The notes below the pieces were generated by a model. The model ran no database searches. It was not told the origin of the DNA and worked only from the letters and a program-made list of their open reading frames with translations. From JBFJKD01 sp038106145 (GTDB taxonomy: Bacteria; Pseudomonadota; Gammaproteobacteria; Pseudomonadales; Porticoccaceae), in assembly GCA_038106145.1 (NCBI GenBank), contig JAYODD010000003.1:167726-231725 (forward strand): a stretch of 64,000 nt of DNA, given 5' to 3'. This document shows, piece after piece, positions 18,497 through 26,961 of the stretch; the first letter of the stretch is position 1, and every line of letters begins with the position of its first letter. A program made the position numbers and the translations under genes.

Positions 18497-19816
18497 ATGT
18501 CCGACCTTAATCTCGACTACTGGTGGCAACCGTTCACTAACGTGCGCGGTTTTCGCGCCAATCCCCGCTTGATCGAGCGGGCCGAGGGCTGCTTTCTCTA
18601 TACGCCAGATGGTCGCGACATACTGGATATCACCGCCGGGCTGTGGTGCGCCAACCTCGGACACGGCCGTCGCGAAGTAGCGGATGCGGTTCACCGACAA
18701 CTGGTGGAGATGGATTTTGCGCCGCCATTTCAGTTTGGCTCACCGGTTACCTTTCGCTTTGCGGAAAAACTGGTGGAGCATGCACCGCCCGGGCTGAATC
18801 GGGTGTTCTTTACCAACTCCGGTTCCGAGTCGGTAGAAACCGCAATGAAAATTGCGTACGCCTACCAGCGCGCCCGGGGTAAAGGCGCCAAAACGCGTTT
18901 CGTGGCGCGGGAGCGAGGTTACCACGGCGTCAATATCGGCAGCACGTCCCTGCAGGGTATTGCCAACAACCGCAAGGGTTTTCCGACGCTGGAGATGGTG
19001 GATTTCCTGCCGGACATGCTCGATATCGCGGCCAGCGCCTTCAGTCGCGGTCTGCCGGAGCAGGGCGCTGAAAAAGCCCGCGTGCTCGAACGTATTATCG
19101 CCAGCCGCGGCGCGGAAAATATTTGCGCGGTCGTAGTGGAGCCGATAGTCGGCGCTGGCGGCATGGTGCCGCCGCCGCGCGGCTATCTGCAGCTGTTGCG
19201 CGAGCTGTGTGACGCGCACGATATTCTGCTGATTTTCGATGAAGTGGTCACTGGTTTTGGCCGCAGCGGTTCGGCCTTTGCCGCAGTAGAACTCGGCGTC
19301 ACGCCGGATATCATGACCACCGCCAAAGCCATCAATGGTGGCACGGTGCCCATGGGTGGCGTTTTTATCAAGCAGGCGATACAGGAGACAATTTTTGACG
19401 CGGCGCCTCCGGGCGTGCCGGAAATATTTCACGGCAACACCTATGCCGGCGCTCCGGTGGCGGCCGCAGCGGGGCTGGCCGCCTTTGATATTTACGAGCG
19501 CGAGGGCCTGTTGACTCGAGCGTCCGGCCCCATCGGCAAATATTGGGAAAACGCCTTGCACAGTATGCGGGATATTCCGCATCTTATCGATATTCGTAAT
19601 TACGGCTTGTTGGGAGCGATCACCTTCGCGCCCAATCCGGGCGCATACCCCACTGGGGTTGGCGTGCCGGTACATAACCGGTGCTTTGAGAATGGATTGC
19701 TGTGCCGGGCGGTGGCCGACAATATGGTGATGTCGCCACCGCTGACGATTTCGGAGCCGGAGATCGATTTGTTTATCGAACGCCTGCGCCAGTCTATCGC
19801 GGATGTTTTAGGCTGA
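18497..19816 (+). CDS. Class III (omega-amino acid:pyruvate type) aminotransferase
   Basis: A 439-residue PLP-dependent aminotransferase that moves an amino group from an omega-amino acid or amine to an oxo acid such as pyruvate. Visible are the cofactor-phosphate region TNSGSESVETAMKIAYAYQ, GYHGVNIGSTS, the Asp of LIFDEVVTGFGR and the Schiff-base Lys277 in TTAKAINGG. The start YWWQPFTNVRGFR and overall length match beta-alanine:pyruvate aminotransferases; taurine:pyruvate aminotransferase is a related option. It is transcribed divergently from the ThDP operon and is 86 bp ahead of a formaldehyde dehydrogenase on the same strand. Its aldehyde product could feed one of these enzymes, but this is inference. 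Confidence 0.85.
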   Translation: MSDLNLDYWWQPFTNVRGFRANPRLIERAEGCFLYTPDGRDILDITAGLWCANLGHGRREVADAVHRQLVEMDFAPPFQFGSPVTFRFAEKLVEHAPPGLNRVFFTNSGSESVETAMKIAYAYQRARGKGAKTRFVARERGYHGVNIGSTSLQGIANNRKGFPTLEMVDFLPDMLDIAASAFSRGLPEQGAEKARVLERIIASRGAENICAVVVEPIVGAGGMVPPPRGYLQLLRELCDAHDILLIFDEVVTGFGRSGSAFAAVELGVTPDIMTTAKAINGGTVPMGGVFIKQAIQETIFDAAPPGVPEIFHGNTYAGAPVAAAAGLAAFDIYEREGLLTRASGPIGKYWENALHSMRDIPHLIDIRNYGLLGAITFAPNPGAYPTGVGVPVHNRCFENGLLCRAVADNMVMSPPLTISEPEIDLFIERLRQSIADVLG

Positions 19817-19902
19817 GCGGCCTCACAACCCGCTGCCGGGCAGCGTGCGGGGCTAACCGGGGCAGAATGAAAAGAGACGAAAATGACAGGGAGTAGCGGT
19901 CG

Positions 19903-21009
19903 ATGAAAACCCGAGCGGCGGTCGCGCTCAAGGCGGGGCAACCCCTGGAAATCCACGAGGTGGATCTCGATGGACCCCGCCATGGCGAAGTACTGGTCGA
20001 GGTAAAGGCCACGGGTGTCTGTCACACCGATGCCTTCACCCTGTCCGGGGATGATCCCGAAGGCGCGTTCCCGGCCATACTTGGGCACGAAGGTGCGGGC
20101 GTGGTGCTGGATGTGGGCGCGGGCGTCACCAGCCTGCGGCCCGGCGATCATGTGATACCGCTGTATACTCCGGAGTGTCGCCAGTGCGATTACTGTCTGC
20201 ATCCCAAAACCAACCTGTGCCAGGCCATTCGCACTACCCAGGGTCAGGGGGTGATGCCGGATGGCAGTAGCCGATTTTCGCTGGGCGGTAAAAAGATATT
20301 GCATTACATGGGTTGCTCCACTTTTTCGAATTACACCGTGCTACCGGAAATTGCGGTGGCCAAAATTCGCGAAGACGCGCCCTTTGACAAGGTGTGTTAC
20401 ATCGGCTGCGGCGTAACCACCGGAGTCGGCGCAGTGGTGTATCGGGCACAGGTAAAGCCGGGGAGCCGGGTGGTGGTGTTTGGACTGGGTGGTATCGGTC
20501 TCAACGTGATTCAGGGCGCGCGCATGGTTGGTGCGCGGCAAATTATCGGGGTGGATCTCAACGCGGATAAAGTTGCGCTGGCGCAAAAATTTGGCATGAC
20601 CGATTTTATTAATCCCGCCACCACACCGCAGGTGGTGGACGCGATACTCGACCTGACCGGCGGTGGCGCGGATTACAGCTTTGAATGCATTGGCAATGTG
20701 GAGGTGATGCGCCAGGCGCTGGAATGCTGCCACAAGGGGTGGGGCGAGTCCTATATTATCGGTGTTGCCGGTGCCGGGCAGGAGATTTCTACCCGACCCT
20801 TTCAGTTAGTCACCGGGCGCTCCTGGCACGGCGTGGCGTTTGGCGGAGCCCGTGGCCGCACCGATGTACCCACTATCGTCGACTGGTACATGGAAGGCAA
20901 AATCAATATTGACGATCTCATCACCCATACCATGCCCCTCGAACAAATTAATAACGCGTTTGATCTGATGCACCGCGGAAAAAGTATTCGCTCGGTGGTC
21001 ATTTATTAA
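19903..21009 (+). CDS. S-(hydroxymethyl)glutathione dehydrogenase (class III alcohol dehydrogenase)
   Basis: A 368-residue zinc alcohol dehydrogenase that oxidises the formaldehyde-glutathione adduct with NAD+. Catalytic zinc ligands are Cys40 (GVCHTDA), His62 (GHEGAG) and Cys169 (IGCGVTTG). Structural zinc ligands are Cys92, Cys95, Cys98 and Cys106 (ECRQCDYC...NLC). The GLGGIGL nucleotide fold follows. HTDAFTLSG and the C-terminal RSVVIY ending are typical of FrmA/AdhC rather than general alcohol dehydrogenases. The usual partner S-formylglutathione hydrolase does not follow; the next gene is srkA. The closest biochemical link in this region would be removal of formaldehyde produced by catabolism of methylated compounds. 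Confidence 0.9.
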   Translation: MKTRAAVALKAGQPLEIHEVDLDGPRHGEVLVEVKATGVCHTDAFTLSGDDPEGAFPAILGHEGAGVVLDVGAGVTSLRPGDHVIPLYTPECRQCDYCLHPKTNLCQAIRTTQGQGVMPDGSSRFSLGGKKILHYMGCSTFSNYTVLPEIAVAKIREDAPFDKVCYIGCGVTTGVGAVVYRAQVKPGSRVVVFGLGGIGLNVIQGARMVGARQIIGVDLNADKVALAQKFGMTDFINPATTPQVVDAILDLTGGGADYSFECIGNVEVMRQALECCHKGWGESYIIGVAGAGQEISTRPFQLVTGRSWHGVAFGGARGRTDVPTIVDWYMEGKINIDDLITHTMPLEQINNAFDLMHRGKSIRSVVIY

Positions 21010-21153
21010 TATCCCGTCGGGCAGTTTTGCGAGCTGTGAGTGGCGTTAAACGCTGCCCGTCATGCAACAGCAAAACAGTGTTAAGCTGCGTGCTTCAGCC
21101 GCCTGAAGCCTGAGCGATCCGATGCTGTAGCGGTGATTAATGGCGCGCATGGC

Positions 21154-22143
21154 ATGACGTCCCAACCCCTCCATCCATTTGACACCCTGACACCGGACTT
21201 TCTGATCGACGCAATCGAGAGTCAGGGGTTGCTCTGCGATGGACGTTTTTTTCCGCTCAACAGTTACGAAAATCGGGTGTATCAAATTGGTATCGAAAAC
21301 AGTGAGCCGATCATTGCCAAATTTTATCGCCCGCATCGCTGGACCGACCTGCAGATAGAAGAAGAACACCAGTTTTGTTTCGAGCTGGTCGCTCACGAAT
21401 TGCCCGTGGTGCCACCCTGGCAAAATCAGCGCGGCGAAAGTTTGTTTCGGTGCGGTGATTTTCGCTTTGCGTTGTTCCAGCGCCGGGGCGGGCGGGCGCC
21501 GGAGCCGGGGGATCTGGACAGTTTGTTTACGATTGGACGGCTGATGGGCCGTATTCACCTGGTGGGCGCAGCCAGGCCGTTCCTGTATCGCCCGACTCTG
21601 GATCTCGACAGCTACGGCCACCAGAGTGTGGCGACGATCAACGACGGGTTTATTCCGGCGTCCCTGCGCGCTTCCTACCAGGCTATCGCCACGGATTTGC
21701 TGCAGGCGTTACAGGAAAAATTGGCATCCCTGGGGAATGTGCCATTGCTGCGCACCCACGGCGACTGTCACATTGGCAACATTCTGTGGCGGGACGACAC
21801 ACCGCATTTTGTCGATTTTGACGATGCGCGCATGGCCCCGGCGATCCAGGATCTGTGGATGTTACTGTCCGGAGAGCGGGCGGAGCAAATGGTGCAGCTT
21901 GCGGAAATTGTCGCGGGCTACAACGAATTTTCCGCGTTGCATCCCCGCGAACTACAGTTGATCGAAGTGCTGCGTACCTTGCGTATATTGCACCACACCG
22001 CCTGGATCGCCAGGCGCTGGGACGACCCGGCTTTTCCCCGGGCCTTTTCCTGGTTTAATACGGAGCGCTTCTGGGGGGAACATATCATGGAATTACGGGA
22101 CCAATACGCCGCGCTGGCGCAGCCGCCTCTGATATTGCTGTGA
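21154..22143 (+). CDS. srkA: Stress response kinase A (SrkA/YihE)
   Basis: A 329-residue cytoplasmic Ser/Thr protein kinase of the aminoglycoside-phosphotransferase fold, known in E. coli for the response to envelope stress and toxin-mediated death. The N-terminal block PLNSYENRVYQ is diagnostic. The catalytic loop HGDCHIGN is at 202-209 and the metal-binding VDFDDARMAP follows at about 218. The ATG at 21154 is preferred over an in-frame GTG at 21133 because it places the family N terminus (LHPFDTLTPD) at the start; neither has a strong ribosome site. In many proteobacteria dsbA follows srkA, but here it does not. Confidence 0.9.
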   Translation: MTSQPLHPFDTLTPDFLIDAIESQGLLCDGRFFPLNSYENRVYQIGIENSEPIIAKFYRPHRWTDLQIEEEHQFCFELVAHELPVVPPWQNQRGESLFRCGDFRFALFQRRGGRAPEPGDLDSLFTIGRLMGRIHLVGAARPFLYRPTLDLDSYGHQSVATINDGFIPASLRASYQAIATDLLQALQEKLASLGNVPLLRTHGDCHIGNILWRDDTPHFVDFDDARMAPAIQDLWMLLSGERAEQMVQLAEIVAGYNEFSALHPRELQLIEVLRTLRILHHTAWIARRWDDPAFPRAFSWFNTERFWGEHIMELRDQYAALAQPPLILL

Positions 22144-22183
22144 CGTCGGGCTGGCGGTTATCGTGGAGTGACGCGCGGATGGC

Positions 22184-23041
22184 TCACTCAAAAACGATGG
22201 TCTTGTTGCCGTGTACCAGCACCCGATCTTCGAGGTGGTAGCGCAGGCCCCGCGCCAGCACCAGTTTTTCCATGTCCTTGCCCTTGCGCACCATATCCTC
22301 CACCGTATCGTGATGACTGATGCGGGTTACGTCCTGGTCGATAATGGGTCCCGCGTCAAGTTCCTCGGTGACGTAGTGGCAGGTTGCGCCGATCAGTTTT
22401 ACCCCCCGTTCGGCGGCCTGATGATAGGGTTTTGCCCCGGCAAAGGCCGGTAAAAAACTGTGATGAATATTGATAATACGCGCCGGGTATTGCGCGCAGA
22501 TGGTGTGCGGCAGAACCTGCATGTAGCGGGCCAGCACAATGGTGTCCGGTTGCAGTTTGGCGAGCAACGCCGTGACCGCATCAAAGTGTTGCTGTTTTTT
22601 GTCTGGCGGCGCGGGAATGTGGTGATAGGGTAACTGATGCCACTCCACGTAGCTGCGCAGATCGTCGTGATTTGCAATGACGGCGGCTATGTCAAACAAC
22701 AATTCCTTGCTGCGCCAGCGGTAGAGCAGATCCGAAAGGCAGTGTGCCTGTTTGCTGGCCATGATGACGACCCGCTTGGGGGTCGTGGTGTCGGTAATTT
22801 GCCAGCTCATATCAAAACGACTAGCGATCGGCTCAAAGCGCGCTTTCAGTTCGCTCAGGCCGTAACGCAAGGAATCGGCGGCGATCGCCTGGCGGGTATA
22901 AAACCAGTTGCTGTTGGGGTCCCGATAGTGATTAGCCTCGACGATGAGCCCACCTTCGTCGGCAAAAAAAGAACTCACCGCAGCGACGATGCCGACGCTG
23001 TCCGGGCAAGAAAGGATTAAACGGTAATTGTGTTCGGCCAT
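22184..23041 (-). CDS. purU: Formyltetrahydrofolate deformylase
   Basis: A 285-residue enzyme that hydrolyses 10-formyltetrahydrofolate to formate and tetrahydrofolate, balancing one-carbon pools. An N-terminal ACT domain (about 5-80, CPDSVGIVAAVSSFF) is followed by the formyltransferase fold. The N-H-D catalytic set is visible as NIHH (191-194) and Asp229 in EELDAGPII, and RYMQVL near 172 is typical. AGGGAG precedes the ATG on the reverse strand. It ends 41 bp from the srkA stop, in convergent orientation. Several other one-carbon genes (fau, gcvT, gcvH, thyA, folA) are in the window but not in the same transcript. Confidence 0.95.
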   Translation of the reverse strand: MAEHNYRLILSCPDSVGIVAAVSSFFADEGGLIVEANHYRDPNSNWFYTRQAIAADSLRYGLSELKARFEPIASRFDMSWQITDTTTPKRVVIMASKQAHCLSDLLYRWRSKELLFDIAAVIANHDDLRSYVEWHQLPYHHIPAPPDKKQQHFDAVTALLAKLQPDTIVLARYMQVLPHTICAQYPARIINIHHSFLPAFAGAKPYHQAAERGVKLIGATCHYVTEELDAGPIIDQDVTRISHHDTVEDMVRKGKDMEKLVLARGLRYHLEDRVLVHGNKTIVFE

Positions 23042-23196
23042 GATCGCTCCCTGGTGGGCTAATTGTGCCTTATTTGCGCCTCTTTGGGGTAGTCGCGGTG
23101 GGATGGAGGGCCGCGATAAACGGACAGGGATTGTTGTGCGGTGGTTGGTTTTGTGGCTTGCTAACAGCTCGGGAGCGAACAGGGGACGGATAAGCT

Positions 23197-23682
23197 ATGC
23201 GGACACTGACGCTGGTTACAACGTTGCTCCTGAGCGCCAGTCTGTCCCTCGGCGCTGCGGAGGTACATCGCTGGGTGGATGCGGATGGCAACGTGCATTT
23301 TAGCGACCAATTGCCGGAGCAAGTGGCGCCTGAACAAGTTCAGACACAGGTGCTTGATAACCGGATCAACACCTTTAACGGTATTGAAGTGACCCCCTCG
23401 GACTTTCTGGGCGCCCGCGAGCAGGCGCGAATCGACAAGGCCAAAGCCAGGGGCAAGAACGTCGTTATGTACAGCGCCGCCTGGTGTGGGGTGTGTAAAA
23501 AGGCGCGGCGCTATTTTGTCGATAGCGGCATTCCGTTTAGCGAATTTGATGTGGAAACCTCGCAACAGGGCCGGGAGGATTTTGAGCGCCTGGGTGGTCG
23601 CGGTGTGCCAATTATTCTGGTTGACGACACGCGTATGAATGGCTTCAACGCCGCGCGCTTTGCGCAGCTTTATCGGCAATAG
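23197..23682 (+). CDS. Secreted DUF4124-glutaredoxin fusion protein
   Basis: A 161-residue predicted periplasmic protein. The first 21 residues form a signal peptide. Residues about 22-60 (VHRWVDADGNVHFSDQLPE) are a DUF4124-type domain. From about 88 there is a glutaredoxin/thioredoxin fold with active-site Cys97 and Cys100 in CGVC and cis-Pro138 in GVPII. It could reduce or shuffle disulfides outside the cytoplasm; partner and electron source are unknown. A GGGGA ribosome site precedes the ATG. It is divergent from purU. Confidence 0.85.
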   Translation: MRTLTLVTTLLLSASLSLGAAEVHRWVDADGNVHFSDQLPEQVAPEQVQTQVLDNRINTFNGIEVTPSDFLGAREQARIDKAKARGKNVVMYSAAWCGVCKKARRYFVDSGIPFSEFDVETSQQGREDFERLGGRGVPIILVDDTRMNGFNAARFAQLYRQ

Positions 23683-23710
23683 TAAAGGACGATTTTGAGC
23701 TGCGGGCGCA

Positions 23711-23741
23711 GTGCCGCACGCTATAGCACGCCCCGCGGCAC
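23711..23741. terminator. Hairpin between convergent genes, possible bidirectional terminator
   Basis: GTGCCGC (23711-23717) and GCGGCAC (23735-23741) form a perfect 7-bp stem with a 17-nt loop. It lies between the stops of the glutaredoxin-like gene and the nitroreductase. There is no convincing T tract on either side, so the terminator call is weak. Confidence 0.35.
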
Positions 23742-23765
23742 AGGGTGTTTGTAAACGGTTTTCGC

Positions 23766-24446
23766 TCAGTCGTCGAAGCCCATAAAGGTTGCAAAGTCAT
23801 CTACCTCCCCACGCCCACTTTTCACCTGGTTGGCGGGGTGACTCGGGTCCATATGGCCGAGCGCCATACCCGAATAAATAATGTAATCGTAGGGTATGTC
23901 CAGCACCTCGTGGACGGTGCGATTGACATTTTGCCAGAAGCCCTGGGCGCAGGTATGCAGGCCGAATTCCCGCGCCAGCAAAATCACGTTGCCCATGAAG
24001 ATGCCCAGATCGTTGAGTTGTCCCGGCCACAGGGTTTTGTGAATGGTAAACATCAGACCCACAGGCGCGTCAAAAAAATAAAAATTTCTGAGCATTTGTT
24101 CGGCGCGCGCGGCCTTGTCGCGCCGGTCGATACCGAGCGCCGAATAGAGTGCCTTGCCGACATCAAATCTGCGGGTTTTATAGGGTTGCACCCACTTTAC
24201 CGGATAGCCCAGATACTCCCGCGGTTGCTCGCCGTCCGGATTGGCAGTGAACGAAGCGATGGCGCGATCCACCAGTTCCTGGCGCTTTTGCCCACTAACG
24301 ACGTGTACGTGCCAGGGCTGGATGTTGCCTCCAGAGGGCGCCAGTCGGGCGAGGTTAAGTATCTCCCGAATCGTCTCCCGGGAAACCGGGGTGTCGAGAA
24401 ATGCGCGGCAGGATATACGGCTTTCAATGGCCTCGATTACATTCAC
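23766..24446 (-). CDS. Nitroreductase-family flavoprotein
   Basis: About 226 residues. The nitroreductase FMN fold is recognised from IESRISCRAFLDTPVSRE at the N terminus, APSGGNIQPWHVHVV near 37 and the helix with GNVILLAREFGLHTCAQGFW in the C-terminal half. Such enzymes reduce nitroaromatics, quinones or enones with NAD(P)H; the natural substrate is not predictable. The frame is open upstream to 24593, but family proteins begin close to the NVIEAIESR segment, so the GTG at 24446 is chosen; no strong ribosome site was found. The C terminus has an acidic tail. It follows rpiA on the same strand by 55 bp. Confidence 0.82.
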   Translation of the reverse strand: MNVIEAIESRISCRAFLDTPVSRETIREILNLARLAPSGGNIQPWHVHVVSGQKRQELVDRAIASFTANPDGEQPREYLGYPVKWVQPYKTRRFDVGKALYSALGIDRRDKAARAEQMLRNFYFFDAPVGLMFTIHKTLWPGQLNDLGIFMGNVILLAREFGLHTCAQGFWQNVNRTVHEVLDIPYDYIIYSGMALGHMDPSHPANQVKSGRGEVDDFATFMGFDD

Positions 24447-24501
24447 GGTGAGTACTCGGTTATTCGTTGGTGGCCGTTTTGACGGATGGTGGTGAGGGGG
24501 G

Positions 24502-25182
24502 CTAATTGTTACGCCGGATGGTTTGTACGCCACCGCTACCGGCCAGCAGTAACAGATCGGCCGGGCGCAGCGCGAACAGGCCGCAGGTGACAACGCCGGT
24601 GATGTTGTTCAGCTTTTCTTCAAGAGCGCGGGGCGCGCCGATGGGATACAGGTTGTGTACATCGAGAATCACGTTGCCGTTATCCGTCACCACGCCCTCC
24701 CGGTATACCGGTCCGCCGCCCATCTTCAGCAGTTCCCGAGCCACGTATCCGCGGGCCATGGGAATCACCTCAACCGGTACTGCGAAGGCGCCGAGATGGT
24801 CGACCCACTTGCTGTCGTCGGCAATGCACACAAATTCCCGGGCCACCGCCGCCACGATTTTTTCCTGGGTGAGGGCGGCGCCGCCGCCCTTGATCATCTC
24901 CAGCCTGGGGTCAATTTCATCGGCCCCGTCCACGTATATTTCAACGCCGTCGACTGCATTTAAATCGTAGACCGGAATTTTATGCTCGCGCAGGCGCTGC
25001 GCCGACCTGGTCGAGGTGGTCACCGTGCCGGCGATACGGCCTTTCTTTTCCGCGAGCAGATCGATGAAATAATTGGTGGTGGAGCCGGTTCCGACGCCAA
25101 CTATGCTGTCAAATCCGGTTTTGGCCAACACGTAATCGAGGGCGGCGCGGGCCGCCGCCTGTTTGCATTGTTCCTGGGTCAT
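24502..25182 (-). CDS. rpiA: Ribose-5-phosphate isomerase A
   Basis: A 226-residue cytoplasmic enzyme of the pentose phosphate pathway interconverting ribose 5-phosphate and ribulose 5-phosphate. Phosphate- and substrate-binding motifs are clear: GTGSTTN (31-37), DGADE (85-89) and KGGG (98-101). The length equals typical RpiA (about 220). It is divergent from ilvA, as in Pseudomonas where rpiA and ilvA are neighbours. Confidence 0.96.
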   Translation of the reverse strand: MTQEQCKQAAARAALDYVLAKTGFDSIVGVGTGSTTNYFIDLLAEKKGRIAGTVTTSTRSAQRLREHKIPVYDLNAVDGVEIYVDGADEIDPRLEMIKGGGAALTQEKIVAAVAREFVCIADDSKWVDHLGAFAVPVEVIPMARGYVARELLKMGGGPVYREGVVTDNGNVILDVHNLYPIGAPRALEEKLNNITGVVTCGLFALRPADLLLLAGSGGVQTIRRNN

Positions 25183-25430
25183 CGCAGGCTCCCGTGGTCA
25201 GGGGGCAATTATACGAAAGCTGCGGTACATCACCAGTTATGTTCGCCGCGCTGGCGTTATGGCTGGCGACTATTTACCATTACCCTTCTTTACCATAACG
25301 GGGCGCCCGTAGCTTTTGTCGGCATCTCCGGGCTGCAACCATCCGCTGTAAAGCGGGTTGATCGCTACTGGCGCTGGTCGACCGGTATGGTGGTCACCAG
25401 CAATTTGATTTGATAAGGATACCGGGGTCC

Positions 25431-26942
25431 ATGCCCAAAAGTTACGTTAAACGGATTCTCGACGCGCGCATCTACGATCTCGCCGTGGAAACCCCCGTCG
25501 ATACCGCTCCCCTGTTGTCCCTGCGCCTGAACAACGAAGTGCTGCTGAAACGGGAAGATCTGCAACCGGTGTTCTCTTTCAAATTGCGTGGGGCCTACAA
25601 TAAATTGCTCAGCCTCACCGAGAGCGAACGGAGCAAAGGTGTAGTCGCGGCCTCTGCGGGCAATCATGCCCAGGGTTTGGCGCTGGCCGCGCGCAAAATG
25701 GGCATCAAGGCGACCATCGTGATGCCACGTATCACGCAACAGATCAAAGTGGACGCGGTGCGCGCCCGCGGTGCCAAGGTGGTACTCCATGGCGATAGCT
25801 ACGACGCCGCATCTGCTTTTGCGCAGAAACTGGTGGCCGAGAAAGGCATGGTTTATGTCCATCCTTTCGATGATCCGGACGTTATTGCCGGGCAGGGCAC
25901 CATCGGCATGGAAATTTTGCGGCAGCGACCCGGCGCCCTCGATGCCATTTTTGTCCCGGTGGGGGGGGGTGGGCTCTGCGCCGGGATCGCCGCTTATGTA
26001 AAGTATGTGCGCCCGGGAGTCAAAATCTACGCTGTCGAGTCCGAGGACGCTGCCTGTCTGGAGGCGGCTATGCGGGCGGGGCGTCGCGTGCGTCTCAAGG
26101 ATGTGGGCCTGTTCGCCGACGGTACCGCCGTGGCGCAGATCGGCAAGGAGACCTTTCGCGTGCTGCGCCAGACGATAGATGGCGTGATCACCGTTTCCAC
26201 CGATGAAATTTGCGCGGCGATCAAGGATATCTTCGACGATACCCGTTCCATCAGCGAGCCTGCCGGGGCGCTGGCCGTGGCCGGGCTGAAAAAGCACGTG
26301 GAACTAACTGGCTGTAGCGGGCAAACCCTGCTGGCGATAGACAGTGGCGCCAATATTAATTTTGACCGATTGCGCTATATCTCCGAACGCACTGAAATTG
26401 GCGAAAAGCGCGAAGCGATTATCGCCGTCACTATTCCCGAAAAGCCCGGCAGTTTTCGGCGCTTCTGTGCGGCCCTCAGTCAACGCATGGTGACTGAGTT
26501 TAATTACCGCTACGCCGACCATCGCGAAGCGCATATTTTTGTCGGTGTGCAGGTTGTTTCCGACCAGGATCGGGAGGCCCTGGTGGACGCTCTGGTTGCC
26601 AAAGGTTATCGGGTGGTGGACATGACCGATAACGAGATGGCCAAACTGCATATTCGCTATATGGTTGGCGGGCGTGCCCCCGAAATCGACAACGAGGTGG
26701 TGTACCGTTTTGAGTTTCCGGAACGCCCCGGAGCGCTATCCGGATTTCTGGGCAAACTGGGTGGGCGCTGGAATATTTCCATGTTCCATTACCGCAACCA
26801 TGGCGCCGCCTACGGCCGGGTGCTGGTGGGTCTGCAGGTGCCGCCCGGGGAGCGGCGCGAAGTACCCCTGTTTCTCGACTCCATGCACTACCGTTATCGC
26901 GAGGAATCGAGTAACGACGCCTACCGGTTTTTCCTGAGTTAA
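25431..26942 (+). CDS. ilvA: Threonine ammonia-lyase, biosynthetic
   Basis: A 503-residue PLP enzyme making 2-oxobutanoate from threonine, the first committed step to isoleucine. PLP binds Lys51 in FSFKLRGAYN; SAGNHAQG and the glycine loop GGGGLCAGIA follow. Two ACT-like regulatory domains occupy about 325-500 (EKPGSFRRFC and ERPGALSGFL), as expected for the feedback-inhibited biosynthetic form. A TTG at 25410 would extend the frame by seven residues; ATG 25431 is preferred because it gives the family N terminus. The upstream 248 bp show no leader peptide or attenuator I could recognise. Confidence 0.95.
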   Translation: MPKSYVKRILDARIYDLAVETPVDTAPLLSLRLNNEVLLKREDLQPVFSFKLRGAYNKLLSLTESERSKGVVAASAGNHAQGLALAARKMGIKATIVMPRITQQIKVDAVRARGAKVVLHGDSYDAASAFAQKLVAEKGMVYVHPFDDPDVIAGQGTIGMEILRQRPGALDAIFVPVGGGGLCAGIAAYVKYVRPGVKIYAVESEDAACLEAAMRAGRRVRLKDVGLFADGTAVAQIGKETFRVLRQTIDGVITVSTDEICAAIKDIFDDTRSISEPAGALAVAGLKKHVELTGCSGQTLLAIDSGANINFDRLRYISERTEIGEKREAIIAVTIPEKPGSFRRFCAALSQRMVTEFNYRYADHREAHIFVGVQVVSDQDREALVDALVAKGYRVVDMTDNEMAKLHIRYMVGGRAPEIDNEVVYRFEFPERPGALSGFLGKLGGRWNISMFHYRNHGAAYGRVLVGLQVPPGERREVPLFLDSMHYRYREESSNDAYRFFLS

Positions 26943-26961
26943 CCGCGTCCTGCTGCGCTGA

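Noticed and set aside
18740..19675. 311-codon reverse frame inside the aminotransferase gene
   Set aside because: Antisense shadow of a well-supported gene.
16450..21009. Taurine pathway (aminotransferase as Tpa plus ThDP enzyme as sulfoacetaldehyde acetyltransferase)
   Set aside because: No phosphotransacetylase, sulfite exporter or taurine transporter is present, and the ThDP enzyme is tied to the citrate-synthase-like pair instead. Kept only as a weak alternative.
25365..26297. 310-codon reverse frame inside ilvA
   Set aside because: Antisense shadow of a well-supported gene; composition is rich in His and Arg as expected for a shadow.
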